From Treponema sp. (GTDB lineage Bacteria; Spirochaetota; Spirochaetia; Treponematales; Breznakiellaceae), in assembly GCA_009787795.1 (NCBI GenBank), contig WQSP01000005.1, positions 1-33,543 on the forward strand: a stretch of 33,543 nucleotides of DNA. Reading direction: 5' to 3'. This document shows positions 1-8,703 of the stretch, in pieces. How positions within the stretch are numbered: the first letter of the stretch is position 1; each line of letters starts with the position of its first letter. The position numbers were made by a program, and so were the translations under genes. The notes beneath the pieces are model-generated. The model was not told where the DNA came from, did not search any database, and saw nothing but the letters and a program-made list of their open reading frames with translations.

Positions 1-209
1 TCGCTTATAATGGCATCGGTAGTTGTATTATTTGCAGTAGCCTTAATACGCAGCCAGTCGGCAGAAAGACTGTCCACAAAAATGAGGGTGTTACCCTTTT
101 CCGCATGTCTTGCAAAAAAGCCGCTATTGCCGTTGCCGGACAGTCTTGGCGGATTTTTTGTATAGTGTTCATCCAGGGCGTCATATTCTTCATCTGTCAT
201 ATCAGGCAT
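1..209 (-). CDS. putative RHH-type antitoxin, 3' end beyond window
   Basis: The reading frame begins with ATG at 209, preceded by AGGAG overlapping the stop of the upstream gene, and stays open to the window edge, giving at least 69 residues (MPDMTDEEYDALDEHY...). The visible C-terminal part (FVDSLSADWLRIKA, then a stretch rich in Thr and Asn) resembles the strand-helix start of CopG/Arc-like DNA-binding antitoxins, preceded by an acidic N-terminus. It lies 9 bp downstream of a small toxin-like gene and is probably co-transcribed with it. The inferred role is to bind the toxin and autoregulate the operon. The gene is truncated by the window, so the ribbon-helix-helix fold cannot be confirmed. 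The order toxin then antitoxin is the reverse of many type II modules. Family assignment is tentative; existence of the gene is well supported by the ribosome binding site and coupling. Confidence 0.6.
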   Translation of the reverse strand, partial: MPDMTDEEYDALDEHYTKNPPRLSGNGNSGFFARHAEKGNTLIFVDSLSADWLRIKATANNTTTDAIIS

Positions 210-218
210 ATTTTTCTC

Positions 219-470
219 CTAAATATTGAGCAATTTACGGTGCGCATTGGTACATCTCATCGCATGAAAGACCTTCACTGTTTGCTCGTCAATTACATTA
301 TACATTATCTCCAGCAAATTTGCATTGTTATCAAATCCTATCAACAGATGTTTGCCAGGATCGTCCTCTACAATATCATCATATTTCCAGTTCAATATGG
401 CGTGTCGAATATTTTCTTCGGTAATGTCATGTTTAAACGCAGACGGCACATATTTAACGACAACTTCCAT
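219..470 (-). CDS. small toxin-like protein (BrnT/RelE-like, DUF4258-type)
   Basis: About 83 residues starting at MEVVVKYVPSAFKHD. An in-frame TTG at 494 would add eight residues, but ATG at 470 is the more natural start. The pattern is a basic/His N-terminus with HDITEENI, an acidic DDPGKH segment, a core strand pair IGFDNNANLLEIMYN, and a C-terminal VFHAMRC. This resembles small actinobacterial and spirochaetal toxin-like proteins annotated near BrnT or DUF4258 families (HxIT...IGxD...LEVM...VIHAM). Expected activity, if any, is ribosome-dependent or free mRNA cleavage. It is followed after 9 bp by an antitoxin-like gene. Its start lies only 14 bp from the divergent lipoprotein start at 485, so the promoter of each must lie inside the other's coding sequence. 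Function is inferred from small size, pairing and pattern. Confidence 0.6.
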   Translation of the reverse strand: MEVVVKYVPSAFKHDITEENIRHAILNWKYDDIVEDDPGKHLLIGFDNNANLLEIMYNVIDEQTVKVFHAMRCTNAHRKLLNI

Positions 471-484
471 GGAGTTAATATAGC

Positions 485-3400
485 ATGAAAACAAACAGGA
501 GACAAGGGAATAAGAATTTAACCACTATCATCACTTTATTCGTGGTAAATTTCTTTTTACTTACTTCCTGTCCCGAGGATATGCAATTCGGCGAAATGGT
601 TTTACCCGAAGGCCAAGGCTCTCTTTCTCTTTATATAGACGAGATTTCCTCTTCGCGCACAATTTTGCCGAAGAATACGGATTGGTCGTCTTTTTCTGGC
701 ACTTTTGAAATTGACATTACAGGTCAGCCTTTAATTACGCGTAACATTAACAATTTGTCAAGTCCCATTGTTCTGGATGCGGGAAATTATGATATTACGG
801 TAACGGCTTTGGACGGTACAGCCCCTTTCGCAAGAGGACAGATTAATATTACCGTTATCGCTGGAGAACCTTCTGCCCATATAATCAGGCTAAGGGCGAT
901 TTTCGAAGCGGGTGTGGCAGGGACATTTGGCTGGAACGTAACAATTCCCGCAGCAGCTACGGGGCAGATGCTCATAACCCGAATTGACGGCACTCCTGTT
1001 GGCGCTGAAGATCTTGCGCAGGGTGCAAACAGCGGAACAAGGGTTTTGGATTGTGACTATTACTTTGTAACCACTACCCTGAAAAAAACGGGACGCGTAG
1101 ATGTTATTCGCCGTGATGTTTTGCACATTTATCAAAACATGACAAGCGTATTTGCAATCGAGTTTGCAGACGCGCTGTTTAACAACAGTCTGCACTATGT
1201 TACATTTGATTTTAATTACGGCAGTTTAAGCGAGATGGAGCCTGTTATTCACGGCGAACCGATTGCAAAGCCTTCGCCCGATCCGCAAAGAAACGGTTAT
1301 GGATTTGCAGGCTGGTTCACCGAGGCTGCCGCGGTTAACGCGTTTAATTTCAGCCAGCTTGTTTTGAACGATATAACCCTGTACGCCTCCTGGATACCAA
1401 ACACCGCAAGCATTACGCTTACTGTGGCGCAGATAGAAAACGGCGACCCGATTTTCTCGGCGCCTGTTGTTGTTTCGCGTAACGGTATCGGCGTTCCCGC
1501 GGTTTTTAATGTCAATGTACCAAGCGCGGGCAATTATTCGCATTTTAAATGGGAGATTGCAGGCGTCGGTTTAATGCCCTCTTTTGTTTCCGAAGGCGCA
1601 TCCGCTTCCGCCTTTACGATAAACGGAGCGAATCCCAATTACGGCACTCTTGGCGGGCATGTATTAAAACTTACCGTAACACGAAACGGGATTTTGTATC
1701 AGGTGAATATTCCGTTTACGATTGTTGAAACAATACCGCCTGTAGAAGTCAGCACAAACGGAGTAATAACAGGGTACGCCGACCTTGCATCTGCGTTTGG
1801 TGCAATCGGAACGAATGCCGGTAACTATGTCATTACGCTTGGAGAAAACCAAACGATGACGGCAAACCGCACGATCAATTCCAACCAGCATATCACGATA
1901 ACAGGCAAAGACGAAATGCGGACGATTAACTGCAGTACTGCCGGAACAAATATTACCATGTTTTCGATAAACAGCAATGCAAGTCTTACGCTTGGAAACA
2001 ATGTCACCATTCAGGGAAGAACCGAAGCGGGAAGCGGCGATCTTGTCTTTACTTCTGCCGGTACTTTCAGAATGCTGGAAGGTTCAAGAATAACAGGGCA
2101 TCAAGTTAACAGCGCAACTTCGGCGGCAGTCTATGTTGGTACAAGCGGCCGTTTTGAGATGTCAGGCGGAAGCATTGACGGTAACAACAGTACAGTAACG
2201 GCAACATCAACAAACGCTGCAGGCGGCGTGATATTTACAGGTCTTTCAGGCGGCATATTCATTATGACAGGCGGCAGTATCACAGGCAATACACAAGGCC
2301 CGGAAGCGTCCGATATGTATCATGAAACTGTCGCCGCAGGCAGCTTTACCATGTCAGGTAGTGCCAGTATCGGCGCGCTAAAAATGAACGCTCCAAACTC
2401 AACCACAGGCGCAAGTGTGAATATCGGCGAGGGCTGGACAGGAAGCATAGACAGGCTGAACCTGCGAGGCACCATTGCAGATATCGCGGCAGTTTCACAA
2501 CGGTGGGATAACAGAATGCTTTTTAGCGGCATCAGCTCCGCCAAAGTTAACAGTATCGCTCTTGGGGAATTTATCAGCAGCGGCAATGATCGGCAGGCGA
2601 TTGTCTCGTTGTGTTTCATCGGCACATCGGGCAATGATTTGGGCAGATTGTTGGCATTCCCTGCAACAGCGGCTGTTACTGTCAGTGCAAACGGCGTAAC
2701 CTCAGGCTTCCTTAGTTTGACAGCCGCGTTTGCCTTTATCGGTTCGCAGGAAGGGGAATTCACCGTTACGCTGAGGGAAAACCAGACGATGACGGCAAAC
2801 CGCACAATCAATTTTAATCAGAATATAACGATAACAGGTTCAGGCGGCATGCGAACGATTGACGGCAGTACTATTGGAACCGCTGTTGTCATGTTTACAT
2901 TAAACTTTACCAGCGCAAGTCTTACGCTTGGAAATAACATCACCTTGCAGGGTAGAACCAACGCGGGTACGGCGGCTGTTGTCAATAATACAAACGGTAC
3001 GTTCAGAATGCTGGAAGGTTCAAGAATCACAGGACATGCAAGCAGCAGCGCAACCTCGGCGGCAGTCAACATAACAGGCGCAAGCTCTGTTTTTGAAATG
3101 TCAGGCGGAAGCATTGACGGCAATAACAATACTATTGGTGCAACAAACACAAACGCCACAGGCGGCGTGTATTTTACAGGCGGCACTTTTACCATGTCGG
3201 GCGGCAGTATAACAGGCAATACGCAAGGAACAGAAGCGTCCGACACATACCATGCGGTTACCACCGCCAACCGCTTTACCATGTCAGGCAATGCCAGTAT
3301 CGGCACACTTAAACTGAACGCGACAAGCACGACCGCAGGCGCAACTATGAGTATAGGCACAGGCTGGACGGGCAATATTACCACGCTAAATCTTCGCGGC

Positions 3401-4576
3401 GAAATAAACGCTATCGCAACGGCTTTGGGTTATTGGACAAACAGTACCAGAACAATTTTAAACGGCATCACCGCCGCACAGGTCGCAAGGATAGGTCTTG
3501 GCGAGTTTATCAGCAGCAACAATACACGGCAGACGATTACAGATACGCACATTATCGGCACAACAGGAACGGAATTGGGTGTGCTGGTTGAGAGACCCAT
3601 CATTCCCGGTTCCGGCACACCGGCAGACCCATTCAACATTTACAACGAGACAGAACTTCGCGCAGTTGGGCGCGGAACATACAACGGCATGAGCTGGTCG
3701 ACTTCGGCTCATTACCGTTTAATGAATAACATTACATTGACCGGCGGCAACTGGACACGCATTGGCGACATAGCAACAGGTTTCTCGGGAACATTTAACG
3801 GCAACGGAAAAACGATCGCCGGAATGACAGTTGCGGAAAGCTCAACAGCATATCAAGGTATGTTCTGTTTTATAAGCCCTGAAGGAGTTGTAAGAAATCT
3901 TGGGTTGGTGAATGTCAATATTACAGGCTTCAGAAATGTTGGCGGTATTGCAGGAGACAATGAGGGAACAATCGAAAACTGTTTTGTAACAGGCAGTATA
4001 ACCGGAACCGAAACCCAAATCGGCGGTATTGCCGGATACAACTTAGCGAGCGGCACCATTCAAAATTGTTATGTAATTGCCAACATTACAGGAGCAAATG
4101 ATTTGGGCGGTATTACCGGATATGCTTCTTTAGGCATAATACGAAATTGTTATGTTGCCGGAACCATTACAGGCGGCGTTACCAGTAATACTTTTGGTGT
4201 TGGCGGAATTTCCGGTTCCAATGCAATGTCAGTACAAAACACTGTCACATTACTTCAAAGCATAACAGTAACAAGCGGAACAGGTTACAACAAAATTACC
4301 GGCGTTAATTTAACTGGCGGCTCACTTGCAAATAAACGCGCATGGAGCGGCACGGTACTCTCTCCTGTAAAAACCGCTACAAGCAATTTAACAGGCGTTA
4401 ACGGTTTGGACGTAACTGCTGCCGTTTTAAAAACACAAGCCGCATGGCAAGCATCAGGCGCGGCTTTCAGCTTCGGCACAAGCGACGCTTCGCCCTGGGT
4501 CTGGCAGGACGGTAAGATGCCGCGTCTGCATTGGGAAACAGGCAGCAGGGATTGGCCTGCGTATTTTACGGATTAG
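485..4576 (+). CDS. giant lipoprotein: InlB repeat, two beta-helix modules, GLUG C-terminus
   Basis: 1363 residues. ATG at 485 follows GGAG at 471-474. The N-terminus is basic, then hydrophobic, ending in LLTSC with lipidation Cys at residue 29, so the protein should be exported and anchored by lipid. Residues ~30-235 are an unrecognised beta-rich region. Residues ~236-303 match a Listeria-Bacteroides (InlB B / Flg_new) repeat ending in GYGFAGWFTE...LYASW. Residues ~420-730 and ~731-1037 are two copies of a module rich in short Thr/Gly/Asn strands (MSGGSI, ITGNTQG, GNNVTIQGR), typical of right-handed beta-helices. The C-terminus (~1040-1363) carries GLUG-type motifs (VGGIAGDNEG, IGGIAGYN, LGGITGY). 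It is probably a surface adhesin or carbohydrate-binding protein; no catalytic residues are visible. The downstream paralogue begins 10 bp after the stop, so the two are probably one transcript. Confidence 0.85.
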   Translation: MKTNRRQGNKNLTTIITLFVVNFFLLTSCPEDMQFGEMVLPEGQGSLSLYIDEISSSRTILPKNTDWSSFSGTFEIDITGQPLITRNINNLSSPIVLDAGNYDITVTALDGTAPFARGQINITVIAGEPSAHIIRLRAIFEAGVAGTFGWNVTIPAAATGQMLITRIDGTPVGAEDLAQGANSGTRVLDCDYYFVTTTLKKTGRVDVIRRDVLHIYQNMTSVFAIEFADALFNNSLHYVTFDFNYGSLSEMEPVIHGEPIAKPSPDPQRNGYGFAGWFTEAAAVNAFNFSQLVLNDITLYASWIPNTASITLTVAQIENGDPIFSAPVVVSRNGIGVPAVFNVNVPSAGNYSHFKWEIAGVGLMPSFVSEGASASAFTINGANPNYGTLGGHVLKLTVTRNGILYQVNIPFTIVETIPPVEVSTNGVITGYADLASAFGAIGTNAGNYVITLGENQTMTANRTINSNQHITITGKDEMRTINCSTAGTNITMFSINSNASLTLGNNVTIQGRTEAGSGDLVFTSAGTFRMLEGSRITGHQVNSATSAAVYVGTSGRFEMSGGSIDGNNSTVTATSTNAAGGVIFTGLSGGIFIMTGGSITGNTQGPEASDMYHETVAAGSFTMSGSASIGALKMNAPNSTTGASVNIGEGWTGSIDRLNLRGTIADIAAVSQRWDNRMLFSGISSAKVNSIALGEFISSGNDRQAIVSLCFIGTSGNDLGRLLAFPATAAVTVSANGVTSGFLSLTAAFAFIGSQEGEFTVTLRENQTMTANRTINFNQNITITGSGGMRTIDGSTIGTAVVMFTLNFTSASLTLGNNITLQGRTNAGTAAVVNNTNGTFRMLEGSRITGHASSSATSAAVNITGASSVFEMSGGSIDGNNNTIGATNTNATGGVYFTGGTFTMSGGSITGNTQGTEASDTYHAVTTANRFTMSGNASIGTLKLNATSTTAGATMSIGTGWTGNITTLNLRGEINAIATALGYWTNSTRTILNGITAAQVARIGLGEFISSNNTRQTITDTHIIGTTGTELGVLVERPIIPGSGTPADPFNIYNETELRAVGRGTYNGMSWSTSAHYRLMNNITLTGGNWTRIGDIATGFSGTFNGNGKTIAGMTVAESSTAYQGMFCFISPEGVVRNLGLVNVNITGFRNVGGIAGDNEGTIENCFVTGSITGTETQIGGIAGYNLASGTIQNCYVIANITGANDLGGITGYASLGIIRNCYVAGTITGGVTSNTFGVGGISGSNAMSVQNTVTLLQSITVTSGTGYNKITGVNLTGGSLANKRAWSGTVLSPVKTATSNLTGVNGLDVTAAVLKTQAAWQASGAAFSFGTSDASPWVWQDGKMPRLHWETGSRDWPAYFTD
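512..555. repeat. imperfect inverted repeat inside a signal peptide
   Basis: Left arm AAGAATTTAACCAC (512-525) faces right arm GTGGTAAATTTCTT (542-555) across a 16-nt loop. The arms share the AAGAATTT..ACCAC end with the elements at 4599 and 11770. It lies in frame within the first lipoprotein and encodes most of its hydrophobic signal-peptide core. Confidence 0.55.
1742..2673 (+). repeat. beta-helix module, copy 1 of 4
   Basis: First of four homologous ~0.93-1.0 kb coding units in the two tandem lipoproteins. It runs from about EVSTNG to the region after LGRL. Sub-motifs shared by all copies include a TM..NRTI strand, an ITITG turn, ASLTLGNN-type strands, GGSI..N turns, WTG.I..LNLRG and LGEFISS. 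Boundaries are approximate and set by eye. Confidence 0.7.
2674..3596 (+). repeat. beta-helix module, copy 2 of 4
   Basis: Second unit in the first lipoprotein, starting near VTVSANGV. It repeats the order of motifs of copy 1, including MTANRTIN, ITITGSGGMRTI, FRMLEGSRITGH, FEMSGGSIDGNN, the SGGSITGNTQG turn and LGEFISSNN. Long nucleotide identities with copy 1 are visible, for example around AGAATGCTGGAAGGTTCAAG at 2071 and 3006. Confidence 0.7.
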
Positions 4577-4586
4577 GGGAAAAGGG

Positions 4587-7500
4587 ATGAAGGGATTGAA
4601 GAATTTTACCACTAACTCGAACCACGAACCCGCGAAAAGAAATCGAACAGCAAGTTTGTGTTTGTTTGTGTGGTTCGTGGCTACTCTATTTCTCTTTGCT
4701 TCCTGTACTGAGCCTTTTACTGCCTGGAATATCGATCTCCCCGAAGGCAAAGGTTCTTTCTCGCTTTCGCTTTCTTCTGCGCGTACAATTTTACCGACCG
4801 CTCCCCTATTGGACGATTTTGCAAATTACACGCTTGCCTTTGTCGCGACAACAGGCGGCGAAGACGAAACCGTAAACAGAACAAACGCGACGCTTTTAAG
4901 CGATCCCATAATATTATATGCAGGGACTTATACTCTTACCGTTACAGCTTACAAGGCCGGAGATTTGATTGCCGCACGGGGAACGACAACCGGCATTGTG
5001 ATTACCCCGGGGCAAAACAATACGGCGAGCGTTACGCTTCATGCCCTTTTGGATGAACCGAACACAGAAGGAACATTCAAATGGAACATCACTCTTAACA
5101 CATCGCCTGTTACGGTAACTTTGGCAACAATGAAAATTTATAATTCGGACGGCACACAACAGGGAGCAAATGCAAATCTTTCCGCCTCGGGAACAAGCTC
5201 GGGCGAGAGAGCGCTTGCTTCGGGAATGTATACAGTTTCTTTCTATCTTGAGGGAACGGAGGAAGGCGAAAATAAAAGCGTAAAGTGGGACGAGCTTCTT
5301 TATGTATACGCAACTCTGGAAAGCGGTTTTGCCTATACCTTTACGGATGAACACTTTAAAAAAATCAATTGGAAAGTTACTCTCGACAATAATTTTGAAG
5401 GCGGCGGCAGCGTTACGCAATCTGTAATGCACGGCGGCACAATTTCGCGTCCATCGCCTGATCCGGCAAGATCCAAATATGACTTTATTGACTGGTATAC
5501 AACCAACGCCGCATTTACAACTCCTTATGATTTTGCCTCGCCTGTAACGAATGACTTAACCCTTTTCGCAAGATGGGAACTTACACCCGTTGTTACGGTA
5601 ACTGTTGACGGCGTAACCTCAGGCTACAATGACCTCGCCGCCGCGCTTGCATTTATCGGCACTCAGGCAGGGAACTTCACAGTAACGCTGAGAGAAGACC
5701 AGACGATGTCGGTAAACCGCACGATTGTCGCCAGTCAGAATATAACGATAACAGGTTCGGACGGGATGCGCACAATTAACGGCAACAATCTCCCCGCAAT
5801 TGCCATTATGTTTACAATAGGCAATGCCGGCGCAAGCCTGACGCTTGGCGAAAACATCACCGTACTGGGAAGAACCTCGGGGGGAGCGGGAGCTCTTGTG
5901 AGTGTGTCCGACGGCGGTACGTTTACCATGCAGGAAAATTCAAGAATACAAGGGCATAATATAAACAATACAGGATCAGGAGCTGTTCTTATAGGGAACG
6001 GCGGCACATTTAACATGATGGATAATTCCGTAATAACAGGCGTTATCGTTTCTACCGCTACAAGCGCCGCTGTTTGCCAGATCAACGCCAACACAACCTT
6101 CAATATGCACGGCGGACAAATCACCGCAAACAGCAATTCCATAACGGTGGCAACAACATCTGCGTCAGGCGGCGTATTTTTGACCAACGGTATTTTTAAC
6201 ATGACAGGCGGCAGTATTTCAGGCAATACGCATGTTGGAGAAGCCTCCGATGTGTACCATGCCATTACCGCCGCAGGCAGCTTTACCATGTCGGGCAATG
6301 CGCAAATCGGCGCGCTCAAACTGAACGCGACAAGCGAAACCGAAGGCACAAACATTACAATCGGAGCAGGCGGCTGGACAGGCAGTATTGAAACGCTTAA
6401 CTTGCGCGGCAACATTGCCGCTATCGCAACGGCTTCTGGTTATTGGACCGGTACCAGAGCAATTTTCAATGACATAAACTTTGCACAGATTAATAATATC
6501 GGGCTTGGAGAATTTATCAGCAGCAATAACGCGCGGCAGGCGATAGGCCCTGTTTACAGAATCGGCACTGAGGGCGCGAGTTTGGGAAGATTGGTTATAG
6601 ACGCGAATTTTGCGCCTGTAACCGTTACGGAAAACGGCGCGGGCACAGGTTATCTCAACCTTGCCGCCGCGTTTACCGCAATCGGCACGCAGGCAGGGAA
6701 CTTCACCATTACGCTGAGAGAAGACCAAACGATTACGGCAGAGCGCTCAATCAGAGCAGGTCAAAATATAACGATAGAGGGCTCAGGCGGGATACGAACG
6801 ATTTTCGGCAACACTCCTTCCATAGACAGTATTCATATATTTGCGATAGGCAATGCCGACGCATGCCTTACACTGGGCAATAATGTTACCATACAGGGAA
6901 GAACCCAGCCTGCCGCTGGAGCTGTTATCAATAATACAAACGGCACGTTCAGAATGCTTCCCGGTTCAAGGATTACAGGACATCGAAGCAACGGCGGAAC
7001 CTCGGCGGCAGTTAATATAATCGGCGCAAACTCTGTTTTTGAAATGTCAGGCGGAAATATAGACGGTAACAATACTTCTATACCGTTTGCTACAACAACT
7101 GCCTCAGCGGGCGTGTATTTTACAAACGGGACTTTCATTATGACGGGCGGCAGCATTACGGGCAATACGCAAGGGGGAACGGATGCCTCCGATGTATATT
7201 TTGGACCAACCGTTGCCGCAAATTATAACACCGCCAGTTTGCAAATATCCGGCTCTGCCAATATCGGCGCGCTCAAACTGAACGCAAACAGCACAACCGC
7301 AGGCGCGACTGTAAGTATAGGCACAGGCTGGACGGGCAGTATTACCACGCTCAACCTGCGGGGGGACCAGATCGCTATCGCAACGATTATGGGTTATTGG
7401 ACCGGCAGTGACAGAATCATTTTTAACGGCATCACCGCCGCGCAGGTCGCAAGAATAGGGCTTGGAGAATTTATCAGCAGCAATAATGCAAGGCAGACGA

Positions 7501-8603
7501 TTGGCCCCGATTACATGATCGGCACAACTGCGCCGGATTTGGGCAGGCTGATTGTAAGACCTGACGGCACAGCGGCGGCCCCATTCCTAATTTACAACGA
7601 GACAGACCTGCGGGCAGTCGGGAATGGAACATACAACAACATGAACTGGTCTCTTTCTGCGCATTACCGGTTGGTAAACAATATTACATTGACGAGCGGC
7701 AACTGGACACCGATTGGAAATACAGACAATCACTTTACAGGTTCCTTTGACGGAGACTCAAAAACAATTTCAAACTTGACTATAACGGCAACAACAAATA
7801 ATCAGGGAATGTTTGGGGTTATCGGTGTAGGCGGAGCGGTAAGAAATCTAGGTCTTGATATGAATATAACAGTAACCGGAACCGGCATTACTCATGCAGG
7901 CGGCATTGCAGGTATGAACGGAGGCATAGTCGAAAACTGTTATACAACAGGAAGCATTAATGGCGTTAGACGTGTCGGCGGTATTGTGGGTCAAAACGGT
8001 TTGGAAAATCAGGCAGGACCGGGAGCCGCAGTCAGATTGTCCCATTCAACGGCGGCAGTAACGGCAAGCGAAATAGTGGCAGGCGGTGTTGTAGGACGAA
8101 ATGTTTTTTACGGCGTAATAGAAAACTGTTATTCAACTGGCAATGTCACCGCCAATTTTACGGGAGCGGATGTAAGGGCAGGCGGCATAGTGGGTTACAG
8201 CGGTAACGGTTCTGATATCAATATTGGAGGATCTGTCAGGTTTTGTTATGCCACAGGAAATGTCAGCACGCCGAATGCCACAGGTACAGGATGGGCGGGC
8301 GGCATCGCAGGTGATTTTACAAGAAGCACAGCAGAAGGCAATGTGGCATTAAATCAATCCGTAACCGGTGTTCCCGGCAATCGTGTTTTCGGTACTTTTC
8401 ACGCAAACAGCGTAGCTTCCAATAATTTTGCCCGCGCGGCAATGTCGGTAAACGGAGCAACGGTAACAACAGGAACAGGCGAAGCAACTGCTCATGGTGA
8501 AAATGTCGCGGCAGCCCAATGGACTAGCGTACAATGGTGGCGCGATCGCGGCTTTACCGCTACGGCATGGCCCGAAAGCAGACTGCCTTTGACACTGCCG
8601 TGA
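4587..8603 (+). CDS. second giant lipoprotein, tandem paralogue
   Basis: 1338 residues. ATG at 4587 follows an AGGGGAAAAGGG purine run. The N-terminal extension and hydrophobic stretch end in LFASC, lipidation Cys 40; the lipobox is relaxed (Phe at -3), as is common in spirochaetes. Architecture matches the preceding gene: beta-rich N-terminus, an InlB-type repeat at ~262-331 (PSPDPARSKYDFIDWYT...LFARW), beta-helix modules at ~335-675 and ~676-992, and a GLUG-type C-terminus (HAGGIAGMNGG, VGGIVGQNG, AGGIVGYSG). The last third diverges more from its neighbour than the modules do. No catalytic signature is seen; it is probably a surface-exposed binding protein. It likely shares a transcript with the upstream paralogue. 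Its signal-peptide region contains an inverted repeat from a dispersed family. Confidence 0.85.
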   Translation: MKGLKNFTTNSNHEPAKRNRTASLCLFVWFVATLFLFASCTEPFTAWNIDLPEGKGSFSLSLSSARTILPTAPLLDDFANYTLAFVATTGGEDETVNRTNATLLSDPIILYAGTYTLTVTAYKAGDLIAARGTTTGIVITPGQNNTASVTLHALLDEPNTEGTFKWNITLNTSPVTVTLATMKIYNSDGTQQGANANLSASGTSSGERALASGMYTVSFYLEGTEEGENKSVKWDELLYVYATLESGFAYTFTDEHFKKINWKVTLDNNFEGGGSVTQSVMHGGTISRPSPDPARSKYDFIDWYTTNAAFTTPYDFASPVTNDLTLFARWELTPVVTVTVDGVTSGYNDLAAALAFIGTQAGNFTVTLREDQTMSVNRTIVASQNITITGSDGMRTINGNNLPAIAIMFTIGNAGASLTLGENITVLGRTSGGAGALVSVSDGGTFTMQENSRIQGHNINNTGSGAVLIGNGGTFNMMDNSVITGVIVSTATSAAVCQINANTTFNMHGGQITANSNSITVATTSASGGVFLTNGIFNMTGGSISGNTHVGEASDVYHAITAAGSFTMSGNAQIGALKLNATSETEGTNITIGAGGWTGSIETLNLRGNIAAIATASGYWTGTRAIFNDINFAQINNIGLGEFISSNNARQAIGPVYRIGTEGASLGRLVIDANFAPVTVTENGAGTGYLNLAAAFTAIGTQAGNFTITLREDQTITAERSIRAGQNITIEGSGGIRTIFGNTPSIDSIHIFAIGNADACLTLGNNVTIQGRTQPAAGAVINNTNGTFRMLPGSRITGHRSNGGTSAAVNIIGANSVFEMSGGNIDGNNTSIPFATTTASAGVYFTNGTFIMTGGSITGNTQGGTDASDVYFGPTVAANYNTASLQISGSANIGALKLNANSTTAGATVSIGTGWTGSITTLNLRGDQIAIATIMGYWTGSDRIIFNGITAAQVARIGLGEFISSNNARQTIGPDYMIGTTAPDLGRLIVRPDGTAAAPFLIYNETDLRAVGNGTYNNMNWSLSAHYRLVNNITLTSGNWTPIGNTDNHFTGSFDGDSKTISNLTITATTNNQGMFGVIGVGGAVRNLGLDMNITVTGTGITHAGGIAGMNGGIVENCYTTGSINGVRRVGGIVGQNGLENQAGPGAAVRLSHSTAAVTASEIVAGGVVGRNVFYGVIENCYSTGNVTANFTGADVRAGGIVGYSGNGSDINIGGSVRFCYATGNVSTPNATGTGWAGGIAGDFTRSTAEGNVALNQSVTGVPGNRVFGTFHANSVASNNFARAAMSVNGATVTTGTGEATAHGENVAAAQWTSVQWWRDRGFTATAWPESRLPLTLP
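4599..4680. repeat. dispersed CCACG inverted repeat within lipoprotein signal peptide
   Basis: AAGAATTTTACCAC (4599-4612) opens the element. CCACGAACC at 4622-4630 is the exact reverse complement of GGTTCGTGG at 4672-4680. Read in frame it yields the NFTTNSNHEP extension and the FVWFVATLF hydrophobic core of the second lipoprotein, so the element is translated. Confidence 0.6.
5590..6610 (+). repeat. beta-helix module, copy 3 of 4
   Basis: First module of the second lipoprotein. It starts near VTVTVDGVTSGY and ends after LGEFISSNNARQ. Same motif order as copies 1, 2 and 4, with an additional FNMMDNSVITG turn, so it is slightly longer. Boundaries are by eye. Confidence 0.7.
6611..7565 (+). 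repeat. beta-helix module, copy 4 of 4
   Basis: Second module of the second lipoprotein, from near APVTVTENG to LGRLIV. It shares FRMLPGSRITGH, FEMSGGNIDGNN and LGEFISSNNARQTI with the other copies. Nucleotide tracts nearly identical to copy 2 are visible around the LGEFISSNN codons. Confidence 0.7.
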
Positions 8604-8614
8604 TATTTACTGCC

Positions 8615-8656
8615 TGCATTTAGCGCTGTTTGGCGTGCATTCTGCGCTGTTTTGCC
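8615..8656. repeat. 21-bp direct repeat, two copies
   Basis: TGCATTTAGCGCTGTTTGGCG at 8615-8635 is followed directly by TGCATTCTGCGCTGTTTTGCC at 8636-8656, with 17 of 21 positions matching. It lies between the second lipoprotein stop and the promoter of the cNMP-binding gene, so it could be a regulatory site; no regulator is identified. Confidence 0.5.
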
Positions 8657-8689
8657 ATAAGTTACTTTTAATCGGGTTAAATGATAAAT

Positions 8690-8703
8690 TATAATTTATA
8701 CAA
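8690..8703 (+). promoter_or_regulatory. possible promoter giving a leaderless transcript
   Basis: A perfect TATAAT at 8690-8695 ends 7 nt before the ATG at 8703. No convincing -35 box lies upstream and no Shine-Dalgarno sequence precedes the ATG, so transcription would begin at or next to the start codon. Confidence 0.4.

Noticed and set aside
5-193. 62-residue minus-strand open frame
   Set aside because: It is an out-of-frame shadow of the antitoxin-like gene starting at 209, which has the ribosome binding site and coupling.
2320-6415. Long minus-strand open frames of 163, 188 and 226 residues opposite the lipoprotein modules (2320-2811, 2818-3384, 5735-6415)
   Set aside because: They mirror the repeated Thr/Gly/Ser codons of the plus-strand modules, have no ribosome binding sites, and resemble each other only because the modules do.
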